From Trematomus loennbergii (Eukaryota; Chordata; Actinopteri; Perciformes; Nototheniidae), in assembly GCA_012861695.1 (NCBI GenBank), contig JAAOOA010000116.1, forward strand, positions 25,948,970 through 26,012,969: a stretch of 64,000 bases of DNA, in the 5' to 3' direction. Of the stretch, positions 10,623-23,200 are shown piece by piece. Position 1 is the first letter of the stretch. Every line of letters begins with the position of its first letter. A program made the translations under genes and the position numbers. Below the pieces are notes generated by a model, which searched no databases, had not been told where the DNA came from, and worked only from the letters and a program-made list of their open reading frames with translations.

Positions 10623-11645
10623 ATGGAGCCCCAGAGGAAGCGCTGGAAAGGCTCCGAGTGTGGCTCTGACTCCTGGACAGTTTACCCTGTGCTGTCAGAT
10701 GAGCAGTCGAAAGACCTGGAGCTAGTGGAGGCATTTGCTGCACCTGTGCTCAACAAGAAGGAGACATCTCGACTTCTCCGCGAGCTGAGTAGCCTGTACC
10801 CGATGAGCGGCCTTCAGCACATCAAGAGGGTGCGGGCGGTGAAGGGCAGCCCCCACCCTCTGGAGGTCCTCCTGTGTCTTGTCAGGGACGCACCACACAT
10901 GGAGGTTCTGAGCATCGACTCTCTGCTCCCCTCAGGAGTGAAACATGACGCCTTAGGTGAGCCTTTTCGGGTTAAGATCCCTGCACGTCCCCCCTTGACC
11001 CGCCCCCAGTTTGAGCAGGCGGGCAAACACTGGCCCACCTCCTTCCATGAGGACAAACAGGTGACGGTGGCCCTGAGGGGGGAGCTGTTCACTGCACCTC
11101 AGAAGGCCAGTATGCACACGCACATGATGTCTGCTCTGACTGCGGCCAAAGCAGGAAGTGAGTTGGGGATGGACGCGGTGGGGGCCGTGGTGGTGGAGTC
11201 ATCAACAGAGAAGGTCATTGCAGTGGGCCATGACTGCAGAGGAGACCACCCCCTCCATCATGCAGTCATGGTCTGCATTGATCTCGTGGCACGTAGCCAG
11301 GCCGGCGGGAGTTATTATTTTGACCAATACCCCGCTTGTACATTTACTCCCCCAGCCTCTGACACCTTTCAAAGTATTCCCAGCTCTCTGCCATACATCT
11401 GCACTGGGTACGACCTCTACGTGACCCGAGAACCTTGTATCATGTGTGCCATGGCGCTCGTCCACTCCAGGATAGGGCGGGTCTTCTACGGGACAGCCTC
11501 TGCCGACGGGGCCTTAGGGAGCAAATATAAAATCCACACGCAGAAAGATCTGAACCATCACTTTGAGGTTTACAGAGGAGTGCTGGGAGAGCAGTGTGAG
11601 GATCTGACATCCAAAGAGGAGGTTTACAGGAAGGTGGATTATTAA
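10623..11645 (+). CDS. adat3: tRNA adenosine-34 deaminase non-catalytic subunit (ADAT3/Tad3)
   Basis: Single coding exon, 340 residues from ATG 10623 (MEPQRKRWKG) to TAA 11643-11645. With ADAT2 it forms the heterodimer that converts A34 to inosine in tRNA anticodons. The C-terminal half is a cytidine/deoxycytidylate-deaminase fold. The zinc ligands are in HHAVMVCIDLV and REPCIMCAMAL; the catalytic Glu is replaced by Val (HAV instead of HAE), as expected for the ADAT3 subunit. The N-terminal half has the RPPLTRPQFEQA...HWPTSFHEDKQV segment shared with the human protein. An in-frame upstream ATG at 10587 lies before a good acceptor (AG 10606-10607), so I choose 10623, which also matches family length. 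It is convergent with ormdl1. No frameshift is seen. Confidence 0.95.
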   Translation: MEPQRKRWKGSECGSDSWTVYPVLSDEQSKDLELVEAFAAPVLNKKETSRLLRELSSLYPMSGLQHIKRVRAVKGSPHPLEVLLCLVRDAPHMEVLSIDSLLPSGVKHDALGEPFRVKIPARPPLTRPQFEQAGKHWPTSFHEDKQVTVALRGELFTAPQKASMHTHMMSALTAAKAGSELGMDAVGAVVVESSTEKVIAVGHDCRGDHPLHHAVMVCIDLVARSQAGGSYYFDQYPACTFTPPASDTFQSIPSSLPYICTGYDLYVTREPCIMCAMALVHSRIGRVFYGTASADGALGSKYKIHTQKDLNHHFEVYRGVLGEQCEDLTSKEEVYRKVDY

Positions 11646-12934
11646 CGGATCAGTTTAAGTTTTTTAATTAAATCTGATGCAAAATGGTAAATGTCTATCT
11701 GTGATTTTTGTAAAGTTTGATGTATCAGGATTTGAAGAGGCTCTTTTTCTTCCCTTGTTTGCAGTGCAATTGGCTCAAGTGTGTGTACATTTGACCTTTT
11801 TCTCTGTGGAATCTGACAGAATCCAGCATCTTTCCAAGCGTGTCAAAAATAATTCAAAGCTTTCTCATGTTAATCCTGCGGAATGTATATAAAAAAGGCT
11901 TTTTTTGATAAACCCAGGTCTACCAGTCTTACTTCTCAGGTCAAAAATTAAGCCTTCTACTTACCTTCAAGTTTATTATCAGAACAGCTCGCATCAAATT
12001 TGTGAATACTTTATTCTTTTTTAAAGAAAACCATGTGTAGAATGCACTGATAGTCTCAGAAAAGTACCAAAAAGTTTTTGTTACATTCCCGATGATATCT
12101 TGTCCTTGCATTGCTCTGCCATTAAAGAATCATCTTTGAAGAAAGTTTGAGGGCTCAAACATTTTAATAAGATTAAAGAACAAGACATATCAAGAGCTAA
12201 TGGCTATGGCCAAACAAAGCAGAACTAGCTGCCTTGATGATAGCAAAGCAAAGTCATAATCTAAAGAAACATTACATTATGTAAGTGGATCACAGAGATA
12301 CTGTAGACCTCCCTCGGTAAATACTTAGACAACATATCCTCTTATTTCTAAACACAGGACTTCTTCTTTAACATACAGGACATAATATTCACAAATACAT
12401 CTGTACAATGAAAACAACCTGCCCTGTTCTGATTGAGCTACAAATGATTCACATACCAAGGAAACTGTGCAAAAAAAGAGTATGATTCCATTCTTCACTC
12501 AGCATGAATACGTTTGACACCCATTACAAAATGAGAGTGTACCAATAAAACAACGAGCCACCGGCCCCTCACCCTTAGGAAGTAAACATCTTTGAAAAAT
12601 ACATTTGGGGCTTCTCTGTGGCTAGCGACATACTCCCAGTTTGTGTTGCCATGTGAACTGAGGGCAAAAAAAAGAAACAACCAAAAGCCTCACTGATGCC
12701 TGGGCCAGCCCAGCTCTATGCAGGCCAAAAATACATCATTAAATATTCACATAAGTTAGTAATGCATATGGCATCCTGTCCTCTACGAACCTACTCCTGC
12801 CTTCCTTTGAAACTTTTCATCTCAATCTGATACATCTAAACGACGACAAACTGTACGACTCGGTACACACATCGGAGGCACACACTACACAGGAAGTCAC
12901 TTCTGCTGCTATGAGGCACAGTGCTCACGATAAC
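11646..12934. other. Facing 3' UTRs of adat3 (+) and ormdl1 (-)
   Basis: The two genes converge here. ATTAAA occurs just after the adat3 stop (about 11666). On the minus strand AATAAAG (about 12010) is a possible ormdl1 polyadenylation signal, which would give a 3' UTR of roughly 0.9 kb. No other gene seen. Confidence 0.4.
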
Positions 12935-15900
12935 TTAATACTTGTTGATGCCGAAGATTCTCACTCCGTGTAGTTGTGGCAGCTTGGGGATCAGGACGCT
13001 CAAAAGCGAGGCGGTGTTTATGACGAAGTGTGTCGTGTCGTACTTTGTGTAGAAACTTGCCAGGAAGTATCTGTGGAGCAAAACAAATGGTTAAAAAGGA
13101 AATCAAATATCCCTGCCTAAGTGGTAACTGCAAGACAAACCCACAGTTTTCTGATTGTTCAAAAGAACAATATGTCATTTTCCTGATGCATGGGTCTCTG
13201 AACTACAACTACAAAACTATAACAAAAGACAGAGTTTGGACATGTCGTGAAGTAGTGTGGAATCATGGGAGTCGTTGACTACAACACCTCTGAAGTTATT
13301 GCACAATTATATGCTGAAGTCTGCTCTTTCCCAATACTGATTAAAACTGATAAGAACACTGAATAAATCAGTTTCATGTTAAGAATCAGTGTTTTTCTCA
13401 GACAGACTGCGTTGCGAGCTAACATTTGCTCATTGGGTTTGTGACAACTTTAGATCCAGACATTCGGGAGATTTTTTGCAGCTTTTTAGTTATCTTTAGA
13501 GGTCTCCTCTTCAAAACAAACATACATGGTGATGAAAACCAGTAAAACACTAAATAAAGCTGTTCCATGATAAAAGTCATGGTTTAGTCATTGTTTCTCC
13601 GATGCTGTTCGTCACACAGATAGGGCTGAGAGCAGAGCCACGGCTAACGTTAGCTCAGCTTGCTTCTCTGATGACTTAACATCCCTATGTCCAATGACTA
13701 AGTCCTTAATCTGATTAAATATAGTGTTAAAAGATTGCAGGATCTAAAAAAGTGTATTGTTAAAATGAATTAATGACAGCTTCTGGCAACGGGGACACAA
13801 CAACGTTACAGGAGACCAAATGAAATACGTTACCTTGATTTAACTTACATATTTCTCTGAAAATTGTTGGAACCATTTGGGATAATGTAAGTACGAAATA
13901 TATTAAAGGTCTAGTTGTTTAAACTATTTGAATGCATACAAAATTACATATTATACCTTAAATGGTGTTGTCACGGTCAACATTTTTATAGATGCTTTCT
14001 TTTTTGTTTGGTAGTCAGTGTGACCCAGGATTTGATAAATATATTAAAATGTTTCCTTTATCTAAATCAGTACAAAGACACAACCATATTATATGTAATA
14101 CATACAGGATGATGGGGGAGATGGTGAAGAACTTTCTAGATGAGGTGAACTGCACGCCGTAGTCAAGCTGTTCCCAGTGTGTGAGCAGCCTGGCTTTTCC
14201 CTGGTCAGGGGTCTCGAAGGGAGTGCCCTTCACTGCATGCATGAACACATACATCCCCTGTAGAGACAAGAACATGGCTGATAATGTAGGGCTAACAATC
14301 TGTTAACATACCATAGCACACTGATGACATCTCTGTTTACATCTCTACGTCTCCATTTAAACTTGAAAAATATTGTAGAGTAGAAATTATGTTCACAATA
14401 AAAATAAAAATAAATGTTTCTAGAGATTTGTTTTGTGTAAAGTATGTTAAGTTTCTGATCATAGTGCTTTCTAAATATTCACAAATTAGGATTTCCTGCT
14501 TTTTGCCATATTTAAAAGTGTTTGGTTTTTGACTCTCAAAAAGTCCCTTGGACTTTGAGAAACTGTGTAGGTCATTTTTCCAGTTTTTTTTTGTTATACA
14601 CCAAATGATTAAGTAGCAATTGTAATGAAACTTTTGGATCAAGGACTCGGAACACAGGAGAACACTAAGTTATGGCCGGAGAATTGACAAAGACATTTGC
14701 TGCAGCCACGAAGTGAACAGCTGATGAAATTTTCTTCACATTTGATAACCAGTCAAAGCTAGCTCTGTTCCTAGAAGGGAGTTATTGCTTACTGCTCTCT
14801 GACACTGTGCGTCAGCTTGGTCCTGTTATTATCTGATGAAGAGCTTGTTTTATGAATGTTTTGGTCAAGCCAAATCGACTCTCTGGGTCATACCAAGACA
14901 CAGCTGTGGGGCTCCAATGCCTGCATGAGACAGAGGAGTGAGAGGAGAGGCAACAGCTTAGATGACTAGAACTAAAACTAAAGGGCCATATAGAGAATTC
15001 TACATCACCGATTACTGAATGAATGATTTATCAGCAAATTGATCGATGGTGACAGAAATCTCTAGTTGCAGATTCTCAAAACTCAACAAATTCACGCCAA
15101 CTTACTTATCTGACAAACTAGCTTGGATAAAAACAATAACTTGGTTGCTGCAGGAGTGTTGAGAGTGAGCTGCACAAAGACTCCCAACAGAAACATACCA
15201 GCTCCTGCCTGAGGCTTGGGCGCCTGAAAATACACAGGAAAAATCGAAGATTTCTGGCTAAATTCTTTGGGAATGACACTTTCCAATCGGATGCCCCTAG
15301 GTAAAAAACGAAAGAATGCAGTTGGAAATAGAAAACGTGCATTACACAGTACTAAAATGCTGTCTTAATCGGCCCACTGCAGCTGTAGTGTGTGACAAAC
15401 AATAAGCCTTAGTTGACCTTAGCAGCTACTGTTAATAGCCTCATGTACCGGCTACTGATACACAATCCCTGTAAACTGCCTGCAGCTTGCACTACTTGAT
15501 GATGTCACACACACACATGGACTTTGTTTCTTATTTTTAAGCCAGCTATGTAACAATGAATGGTCATTTTTCTTTCTTGATGTGGAGTGGGGAAATTATA
15601 TAGGTCACAAGGACAGCCTCCCCAAAAATAGAGCATATCTCAACAAGCACACACAAGCACAGGCAGAAGGTAACACACACCAGGCTGTGTGCTGAGCATG
15701 CATGCAAGATTCATTCGGCTTGTGAGGCTACAACTGAATTTTATTTTATTCAAAATGTTATCTACAGTAAAATAACCCTTAATTATCATGGTAAACGGAA
15801 TATTACATTAATGCACACTATGCAAACACTGTGTTGTTCATCATAACACTGGCAGTCGTTTTGTATCCTGTTTTATTTCATGGTCCTTGTCTTACAATTT

Positions 15901-16766
15901 ATCTTCCTGAAGTGTGTTTATGTAGGCACCAAATACACCATGACAAATTCCTCGTATGTGTTACCTACTTCGCAATAAACCTGTTTCTGATTCTTAATAT
16001 GATTTTGGGAGGACAAAACAAGACTCAACTCTGACTTTTTTTTCCCCATTTTGTTGTTATGTACTATACTTATCAAGAAAATCATCAGTAGATGAATTGA
16101 TACTGAAAATATCTCTAGTTGCAGTTATATTTATTCTGAGAAAAGCTATTCTGTTTCGCTCATTCATTCAGAGAAAAACGTGTAATCCGAAGCTGAATCC
16201 TGATTTTTATATATATTATAATTTCTGTAATTTGGATAGTCTATGACTTTTTTTTATTATCTTTTTCTAATCCATACAAAATACATATATTGCATTCTGT
16301 CCATCCTCAGAGAGGGATCCCTGCTATGTAGCTCTCCCTAAGGTTTATTACGTATCTTCCCTGTTCATTTTAAGTTAAAGTTTTTCCTCGCACCCTGTTA
16401 GGGTCTAAGGATAGAGGGTGTCATATGCTGTACACTGTAAAGCCCTCTGAGACATGTGTAATGTGTAATAGTGGGCTATATAAATAACATTTGATGCATT
16501 GATAAAGCAATTTCAAAATGACCTGATTAGCTAGTGTAGTATTTTAGCGTGCTAAGCAGCAATGAAAGTGTGAGACTGTGACTTACAAAGTTGTGTATGA
16601 CATTCGTAAGGGTCCACACCACCGGCACACTAAAGAAAGGAATGCTCAAGAGCACAATGTGAAGTATTCCAACCCCGAGAGCGTAGGTCAGCCAGATCCC
16701 TCGACTGTTCATGACCCGAGTGTTCGGGTTCACCTCACTGTGTGCCACACCCACATTCATCCTGCT
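12935..16766 (-). CDS. ormdl1: ORM1-like protein 1 (ORMDL sphingolipid biosynthesis regulator)
   Basis: Complete 153-residue ER membrane protein that binds and restrains serine palmitoyltransferase, the first enzyme of sphingolipid synthesis. Three coding exons on the minus strand: 16760-16587 ([20 protein letters not shown] start; ATG 16758-16760, exon opens at acceptor before 16766), 14257-14106 ([37 protein letters not shown]) and 13070-12935 ([15 protein letters not shown], ending FGINKY then TAA). Lengths 174 + 152 + 136 nt give exactly 154 codons, and all introns are GT-AG. Hydrophobic segments at about residues 23-43, 45-60 and 95-135 match the family's membrane helices. Near-identical to the human protein over its length; paralog choice (ORMDL1 rather than 2 or 3) is supported by the PMS1 neighbour. 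A non-coding first exon probably lies near 18033-18170. Confidence 0.95.
14643..16240. other. ormdl1 intron 1, no recognisable feature
   Basis: Intron sequence between exons 14257 and 16587. Nothing gene-like is seen apart from the retroelement tail annotated at about 16290-16505. Confidence 0.4.
16290..16505 (+). mobile_element. 3' end of a fish non-LTR retroelement
   Basis: TCTGTCCATCCTCAGAGAGG, GTAAAGCCCTCTGAGACATG and GGGCTATATAAATAACATTT are in the order typical of a widespread fish LINE 3' tail (L2/Rex-like). Truncated on the left; no reverse transcriptase is left. It lies within ormdl1 intron 1. Confidence 0.6.
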
Positions 16767-16794
16767 CTGGGAACAGAAAACAGAGATATTCACA

Positions 16795-18032
16795 AATCAG
16801 TGTACTCTTCTGTGCCACATAAGTATTGGACTTTTCTTCCCCGTCACCTATTGCAAGAAGTTCCCTCATAATAAAAAGTAATATTTCAGGAATGTCTGTC
16901 AAGCTAATAAATGGGGTGAAAATGTTTTAACCCAAAATAAATGTGTTAATTTGGTGGTCTTTATAAAGTTCTAAAAGGTTTAAAATGTCAGATAAATGTT
17001 TGAGGTAATATTCATTCATCATATTTTGACACAATAAGCACTGTAACTGTTATACAAGCTCCAAATACCACAATCCTGAAACATTTAAGGAGCTCTATAA
17101 TAAACGTGATAATAGACACGTCCTGCAGGAAAAATAGAAATGTAATATTCACAATTTTCTATATGCCATACCTTTGTCTGAAGAAGCAAATTATTTTACC
17201 AAAAAGCAAGTGTAGCGCTATGCATTCCCTGCAAGTCCAAATGTGATAACAAAAAACACACACATTGCAATCTGCATGAACTTTACCCTCTGGCACACTT
17301 TCAGCTGCAGACTGGAGTACAGATAACGGGTCGACTTAAGTTCAATGATGACTTTCGTCCATATTCCTAATGAGGCCTGGTGCATGCAAACATCCAGCTG
17401 TCGATGTCATCATGTTACCAGCCGGATTACACTATGTTCTACTGTGAATAAATAACATTTAGTCACATTCACCTAGTATTACATGAAGCTATCTGCCTTA
17501 TTTGGGATACTAGAGCTCATATCAGCCAGCTGAGATTCAAGTCGATACATGAATTAGTAGATATGTATGATCTCATAACATAACCGATGATTAGACAAAT
17601 TACTTTAAAATAAGTATCGGCAACGACAGAAATTCAGACAAAAGAAAAGCCTCATTAGAGGATATATGTCTAAAGTTGCATAGAAATAATACTTTGGTAC
17701 TAAACCACTGTCACTGATTTAGTCTATTCGCATTTTGTAGCAATAGCTGAACCATTAGCTGAGTGAACAAAGTGATTAAACTTCTTCTTGACTGTGAACT
17801 GAATGTTATCTTTGTTTTAATGGCTATCTTGCCCTGTCAGGTAGACATGTAAACACGAGACGTCCCCTGCCTTGGACTGCCTTCAGTCGTCTCCAGTACA
17901 TAGCCCAGACCAAACCACTACTAATCTAAACCAAGTTGTTAAGCCTCATTACGTAAAGAAGAAGCATTAAGACACGTTATGTGGTTGAAAGTATAACATT
18001 GAACACTCACACAGCCAGTGTTGCAAACTTAC
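16795..18032. other. ormdl1 5' intron, no recognisable feature
   Basis: AT-rich sequence between the first coding exon and the proposed non-coding exon. Nothing coding or repetitive recognised. Confidence 0.4.
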
Positions 18033-18535
18033 AGGTAGTAGCGAGCAGTAGAGGTATTTATAGAAACAAGCTGCTATGGAGAGAAATGGTTTATCTCCTT
18101 GTTGATGTGTGCAGTTCACCAGCGCAGACGGCACGTCGTACACTGACCTGAGCGGAAGTAGTTGCGGTGTTGATGATTCGCGGAGGGTAACTTCTCAGGC
18201 TGTGTCCCGCCCCCTAACTTTATACACCTATGCCCCAACCAGTTAAACGAACCGAATTGTTATATTAAGGTTTATATTGTATGTGTTGAAAATAAGGGTT
18301 AAAGCCTGGTTGTTTTTTTTTTAAAGGCAATCTTACAAAAAGCCTATACTAAAGTCTGTACCTGTAAGCTTAAACTCAGGGTAGAGATGTCCCATTTTAC
18401 TTAACCCGCCCTCGTGTCACTTCTAGCAAATGAGCGTGTCGTTAAGGGGGCGGGAATCAAGTCATTTCCGCCGTGTAGCTCGTGTATGTTGTTTATGAAA
18501 GATTCAACAGGGGCTGCAGTCAGAATAACTCTTCA
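18033..18535. promoter_or_regulatory. Probable bidirectional promoter with first non-coding exons of ormdl1 (-) and pms1 (+)
   Basis: On the minus strand a consensus donor (GTAAGT, plus 18027-18032) closes a likely ormdl1 5' UTR exon. On the plus strand GTAAGT at 18536 closes a likely pms1 non-coding exon, matched by the acceptor CAACAG just before the pms1 ATG. The intervening ~300 bp has ETS-like CGGAAGT (18153-18159) and TTTCCG (about 18468), no TATA box and several CpGs, typical of a shared housekeeping promoter. The same head-to-head pair is adjacent in human. Transcription starts are inferred. Confidence 0.55.
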
Positions 18536-18678
18536 GTAAGTCTTTATGGAAACTGCATTGCCTTGCTATTTAATATGTTACATTAAGGTTCTAATTGTGT
18601 CAAGTCGCCACGTAAGTTGGCAAGAGATAAGGTTGTTATCTTTAAGCTAACGAGTCTACTCAAGTAAGTCGCGAGCCG

Positions 18679-19062
18679 TTAAAGGTGGGGTAGGTAAGTT
18701 TGAGAAACCGGCACGAGATACACTTTTTGTTATATTCCATGGAATGCTCTTAACATCCGATAGCAATGAATATCTTAAGTGCTTTGACAAAAAATCCATA
18801 AAATGTCATCTGTGGAAGCCGTAATACTGTAAAAAGTACGACCAATCATTTTGCCGGCCCGGCTAAAATAACTGGATGGCCTACCTGCCTGTCAGCCTTC
18901 CATCTGTGCACAAACTTATCTCGTGCCCTCATTGGTCATGTGCGCATTCGTGTGTGTTGGAGGAGGGGCTCTGTAAGGAAGTGGTAGATTTTTTCTGGTT
19001 GTGTATTTTCAAATTCTAGCACACTCGAGCTGGTTTCTCCAAAATTACCTACCCCACCTTTA
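18679..19062. mobile_element. TTAA-flanked MITE, copy 1
   Basis: Starts TTAAAGGTGGGGTAGGTAAG and ends TTACCTACCCCACCTTTAA, a near-perfect inverted repeat with TTAA at both ends. Internally it has TTCCATGGAATGCTCTTAAC and CCATCTGTGCACAAACTTAT. A second copy lies in the opposite orientation at 61808-62198. It is inserted about 140 bp downstream of the putative pms1 first exon, in the first intron. Confidence 0.85.
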
Positions 19063-19189
19063 AGTTAGCTTAGGTTAACCTAAGTAAATGTAACCTAATG
19101 TTACTTTAAATGCAATTCAATTATTTTAATTACATTTCTCTTTATTGTTACATTTCTTCCGACCAAATTGTGTCATGGCCGAAAGAAGA

Positions 19190-19990
19190 TATTTATTTAT
19201 TTTATTTAATCGTTTATTTGGCAGGGACAATGCACAGTAATGAACACTTAAAACATTAAAATGTGTGAAGCGTAACAGTGCCAGATTTAGCTTTGAGCTA
19301 GTTTCCATCCGCAGTCCCTCACATTAAACATTTAAGAAAATTACATTTTACAAACATGGTAAAAACAAAATACATGATATGCAAAAAGTGCAAAAGAGCA
19401 AGAGCAGCATACACAAATGCTTGAAGTCAGTTCAACTTGATTGAACTGACATTGGCACTGACTGCCACTATCAGGTAACGTTATTTCAGGTGACATTCTG
19501 CTGTCATGACGTTAATACAACATTAACAGTACTAATTGCAATTGGAAATGGGTAATCAATAATCTGTAACGCAATACATTTTCACTTCAATACAATACAA
19601 GTAACTTTGATTGTCTTGTGTCAGTGGCCTGTCGTTTCAGAGGTCTTAGTAACTCGTGGCACTCATTTGTTTAAAAAAAAAAAATATAATTTATATGATC
19701 TTAAACAAATAGCCATTAGATATCAAGACTATGTTAGAATATCAATATCAAGCTTGCTAATAAATACAAATGGACAATGAGGCACATTTTGTTTGTCTCA
19801 CATAATTCAAGATTAAAAGGCTTTATTGTATTATGCACAACAGCTACAGCAAAGTTATTTGAAGATCTTAAGTCTCAGGCTCCTCAAACAGTGCAACATA
19901 CAATATATGTAAGACATACACATAAAAAGACATAACATTGTGCAAGAAAGCAGTGCAAGTTTTTGAGTCTGTTTTCTATCATTGTCATTT
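19190..19990 (-). mobile_element. Two retroelement-derived fragments in pms1 intron 1
   Basis: About 19195-19330 reads TTTATTTGGCAGGGACAATG with TAGTTTCCATCCGCAGTCCC, the inverted 3' tail of a common fish non-LTR element. About 19808-19965 (AAAAGGCTTTATTGTATTAT, CAGGCTCCTCAAACAGTGCA) belongs to the same family as 63505-63720. Neither has coding capacity. Confidence 0.45.
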
Positions 19991-20280
19991 TTGTAATTGT
20001 TGTCAACATCACAGTCTTGCAATAATGCCAATGCCTGTATTTTAATGTTAGTTAATTATTTTAACTCTATGGTATATTTCTACTTCGAAATACTAGCCAG
20101 CAGAGGTGTTTTGTAGTGTGTGTGTGTGGAGCCACACATCTCATGCAAATCCTGAACATGTTTGAAGGTTTCTCTCCAACACCCCAATGTCTAGCTGATG
20201 TTGCGACCATGGTTGCGACTCAATTGCACGCTGAAGAACCACACTGAAACAGGACTTTTCTTCAACAGGTTCCTAAAATC

Positions 20281-23200
20281 ATGAAGCAGCTACCTCCAGA
20301 CACTGTGCGGCTGCTGTCCAGCTCACAGGTCATCACCTCTGTATTGAATGTTGTGAAAGAATTGATGGAAAATTCCCTGGATGCTGGAGCTACAAGCCTT
20401 GACATTAAACTGGTACAGTAGCAATTCATTTTGAAAATATGATTGAAGAGTGAATTGGCGTTTTATTGCCTATTTTTTAAAGATTAATTTGAGAATAGGG
20501 TTTTTTTTCCTGCAGGTAAATGTGTTCTTTAAGTCTTCAGAACTCACAACACTGATTTTGATTTCCCTTCCATTTGCTAAGGCAGATTACATTTTATTAT
20601 TGGATTTCACATTGCAGGAGAACTACGGATTGGACCGGATAGAAGTGCGTGATAACGGCCATGGAATCAAAGCTGAAGACACTCCTGTGATGGCTCTGAC
20701 ACATTTTACTTCAAAGATCTTTTGCCACGAAGACCTGGAGCGACTGGAGACATACGGCTTCAGAGGAGAGGCACTGGGCTCCATCTGTGCTGTGGCCGAG
20801 GTGACAACTATTCACCAACATGTCTGTATTATATTAGTCAGATCAGAATAGGCAAATGGGACCGTGTTATTAGAATCGGAAATTGTTTATTTGTCGCACA
20901 GTACATTTACATAGTTACAGCCAAGGGGACAATGCATATAAAAGTCCAAATAAAATGAGACTAGCATATTAAAATAGAGGCAAGCTCATAAAATTAATAT
21001 AAATCAAATAAGTACACACCCATGGTAAAAAATATAAACAAAAAGCAGTAAGTTAACGTATAAAAGAAGTAAAGTAGCAGCCATGAGTGACTTAAAGGGG
21101 CCCTTGATGCTCATTCTCAGGTTCATATTTGTATTTTGTGTCTCGACAAATACTGCCTGTCTTTTTACCCTCTGTCTGAAACCAGAGCCCAGTCTCTGAT
21201 TGGTTAGCTGGCTGGCTCTGTGCTACAGAAAGGGAAAACCCCAAAAAGCCTAATAGAGCCTTTTTAATATATTGTAAGAAAGTGTTATTTTACAACAGTT
21301 TTGTTACAGCTTGAAGTAGCAGCCAAGAATAATATTATTGAACATAAGCAAAGATTATTGCACAACAGTGTTGTCATAGTGGTGCGTGCTTGCATGTGTG
21401 ATACATATTGCTCTAAAATGTGTACAAGTTTTACATATACATACAATAATTGAACACAATTCTCACTTTTGTGTCAATTATAATATTATAAATTTAAGGT
21501 GGTTGTTAAGCATATCAGTTTTTATTAGGAATTAAATATACATCCTGTTTTATTACAGCATATAAAGTGTGATGGTTGGCAACCTGATGTTTTATTGTAC
21601 TCTTCTCCTTTCAGGTGGCTGTCATCACAAAGACAGAGGGAGGACATCAGCACACAGTACACGCTGAACTTCACAGGACAGATTGTTTCTCAGAAGCCGT
21701 CTCACTTGGGTCAAGGCAAGACACAAATAATTCAATCCGTCTTTAGTGAGTAGCCAAAATCAGAGACAGCTTTATACAATAGTAGTAGAGTGGGTCACTG
21801 AAGTTGGAGTCACTCTGGGTTTGAATCTTTCTGGATCTACTATTCATTTCAATTTTGCTTCAATATGGATTCTTAATTCAGAAATTATTATGGATGGAGT
21901 ACATAGGGCTGCTAATTTCAGTATCTACTCTATTCTGCTGTGAGGAGTGGCAAATTATCACATGATAACAGAGTCAAATAAGTATAAGATTCAATTGTTA
22001 TATCAACTACATTCATTGCAATCATCTTTGTTATTTAAAGAAACCAATGCAGCTTGACACAGCTTTGACTTGCTGTGAATGATACGTTTTTGTAAGTTAA
22101 AGCATACACTATAGTTGGGGCTTTACCTTGCTGTGGGATATTGATTTTCTTTTGGGTGGTTAAATAGGATTTGCTGCTGGCTTCTCCTTATATCTACTGT
22201 CGGTAAAACACTGACCTCATACTTCCTCACTTTAAAACATCCAAACTATCCATCAAGGGATAACTTAAAAATGATTGTTTTTCTGTAATAATATTACCTC
22301 TATCGTCAAACACCTTGAACACTAACCAATTAGTCCAGTGTTTCCCTAGGTACAGCTTTGGGGAGGCAATGTGGTGCTATATATAAAAAAAACCCTTGAA
22401 TTTCAGGGGGGGGGCGCGGGGCTCCGTTGGCAGGGTGCAGCGCCCCGCCAAGACAATGGTAGGGGAAACACTGTAGTCTATTTGAGTCATTTAGCCTTGA
22501 TGCTTAAAAACCCTCTTATCTTACAATCTGTTGCACACCTCTGCTCTTTGTGTTTTTGCAGGAACAACAGTGAGTGTCCTGAAGCTTTTCAAAAATCTTC
22601 CAGTGAGACGACAGTACTATTCCACGACCAAGAAGTGCAAGGAAGAACTGAAGAAGGTGCAGGACCTGCTGCTGGCCTACGCCATTATAAAACCTGAATT
22701 AAGGCTCACACTCATTCACAATAAGGTCAGTAGCTCCTCCTAAATTTGCAGATATAAATAGGTAAAGTTTTTTCAACAAATTTGAGTTGTGAGTAGGCTA
22801 AATTTAATGCCAAATGTAAATGGCAGCTTTCGTTTAGCACAATGCATTATATATATATATACAATTAACAATGGTTACTGGTGACATTTTACATTTAGGC
22901 AAAGTTAAAATTACTTGTAATACATTTTATTTTTCATTTGTCAAAGTGATGTGCCTTTACAAAAATGAGTATAAAACACTGAGGATTTGAAAGGTGAACT
23001 TTAAAGGTTTGTAGTTCGGTACATCAGGGATAAAGGCAGTTTTGGTCAGCTTGGTTTTATGTAGGTAACAAAATAGTTTTTACTGTGGAAAAAAACGTAC
23101 ATATAAGTTACAATAAAGATTTAATTTTGAATAAAAAAACATATCTATTTGTCCTAGTTTCAAACCAAAAACAAGCCACAGCATTAATCACAATTTAGCT

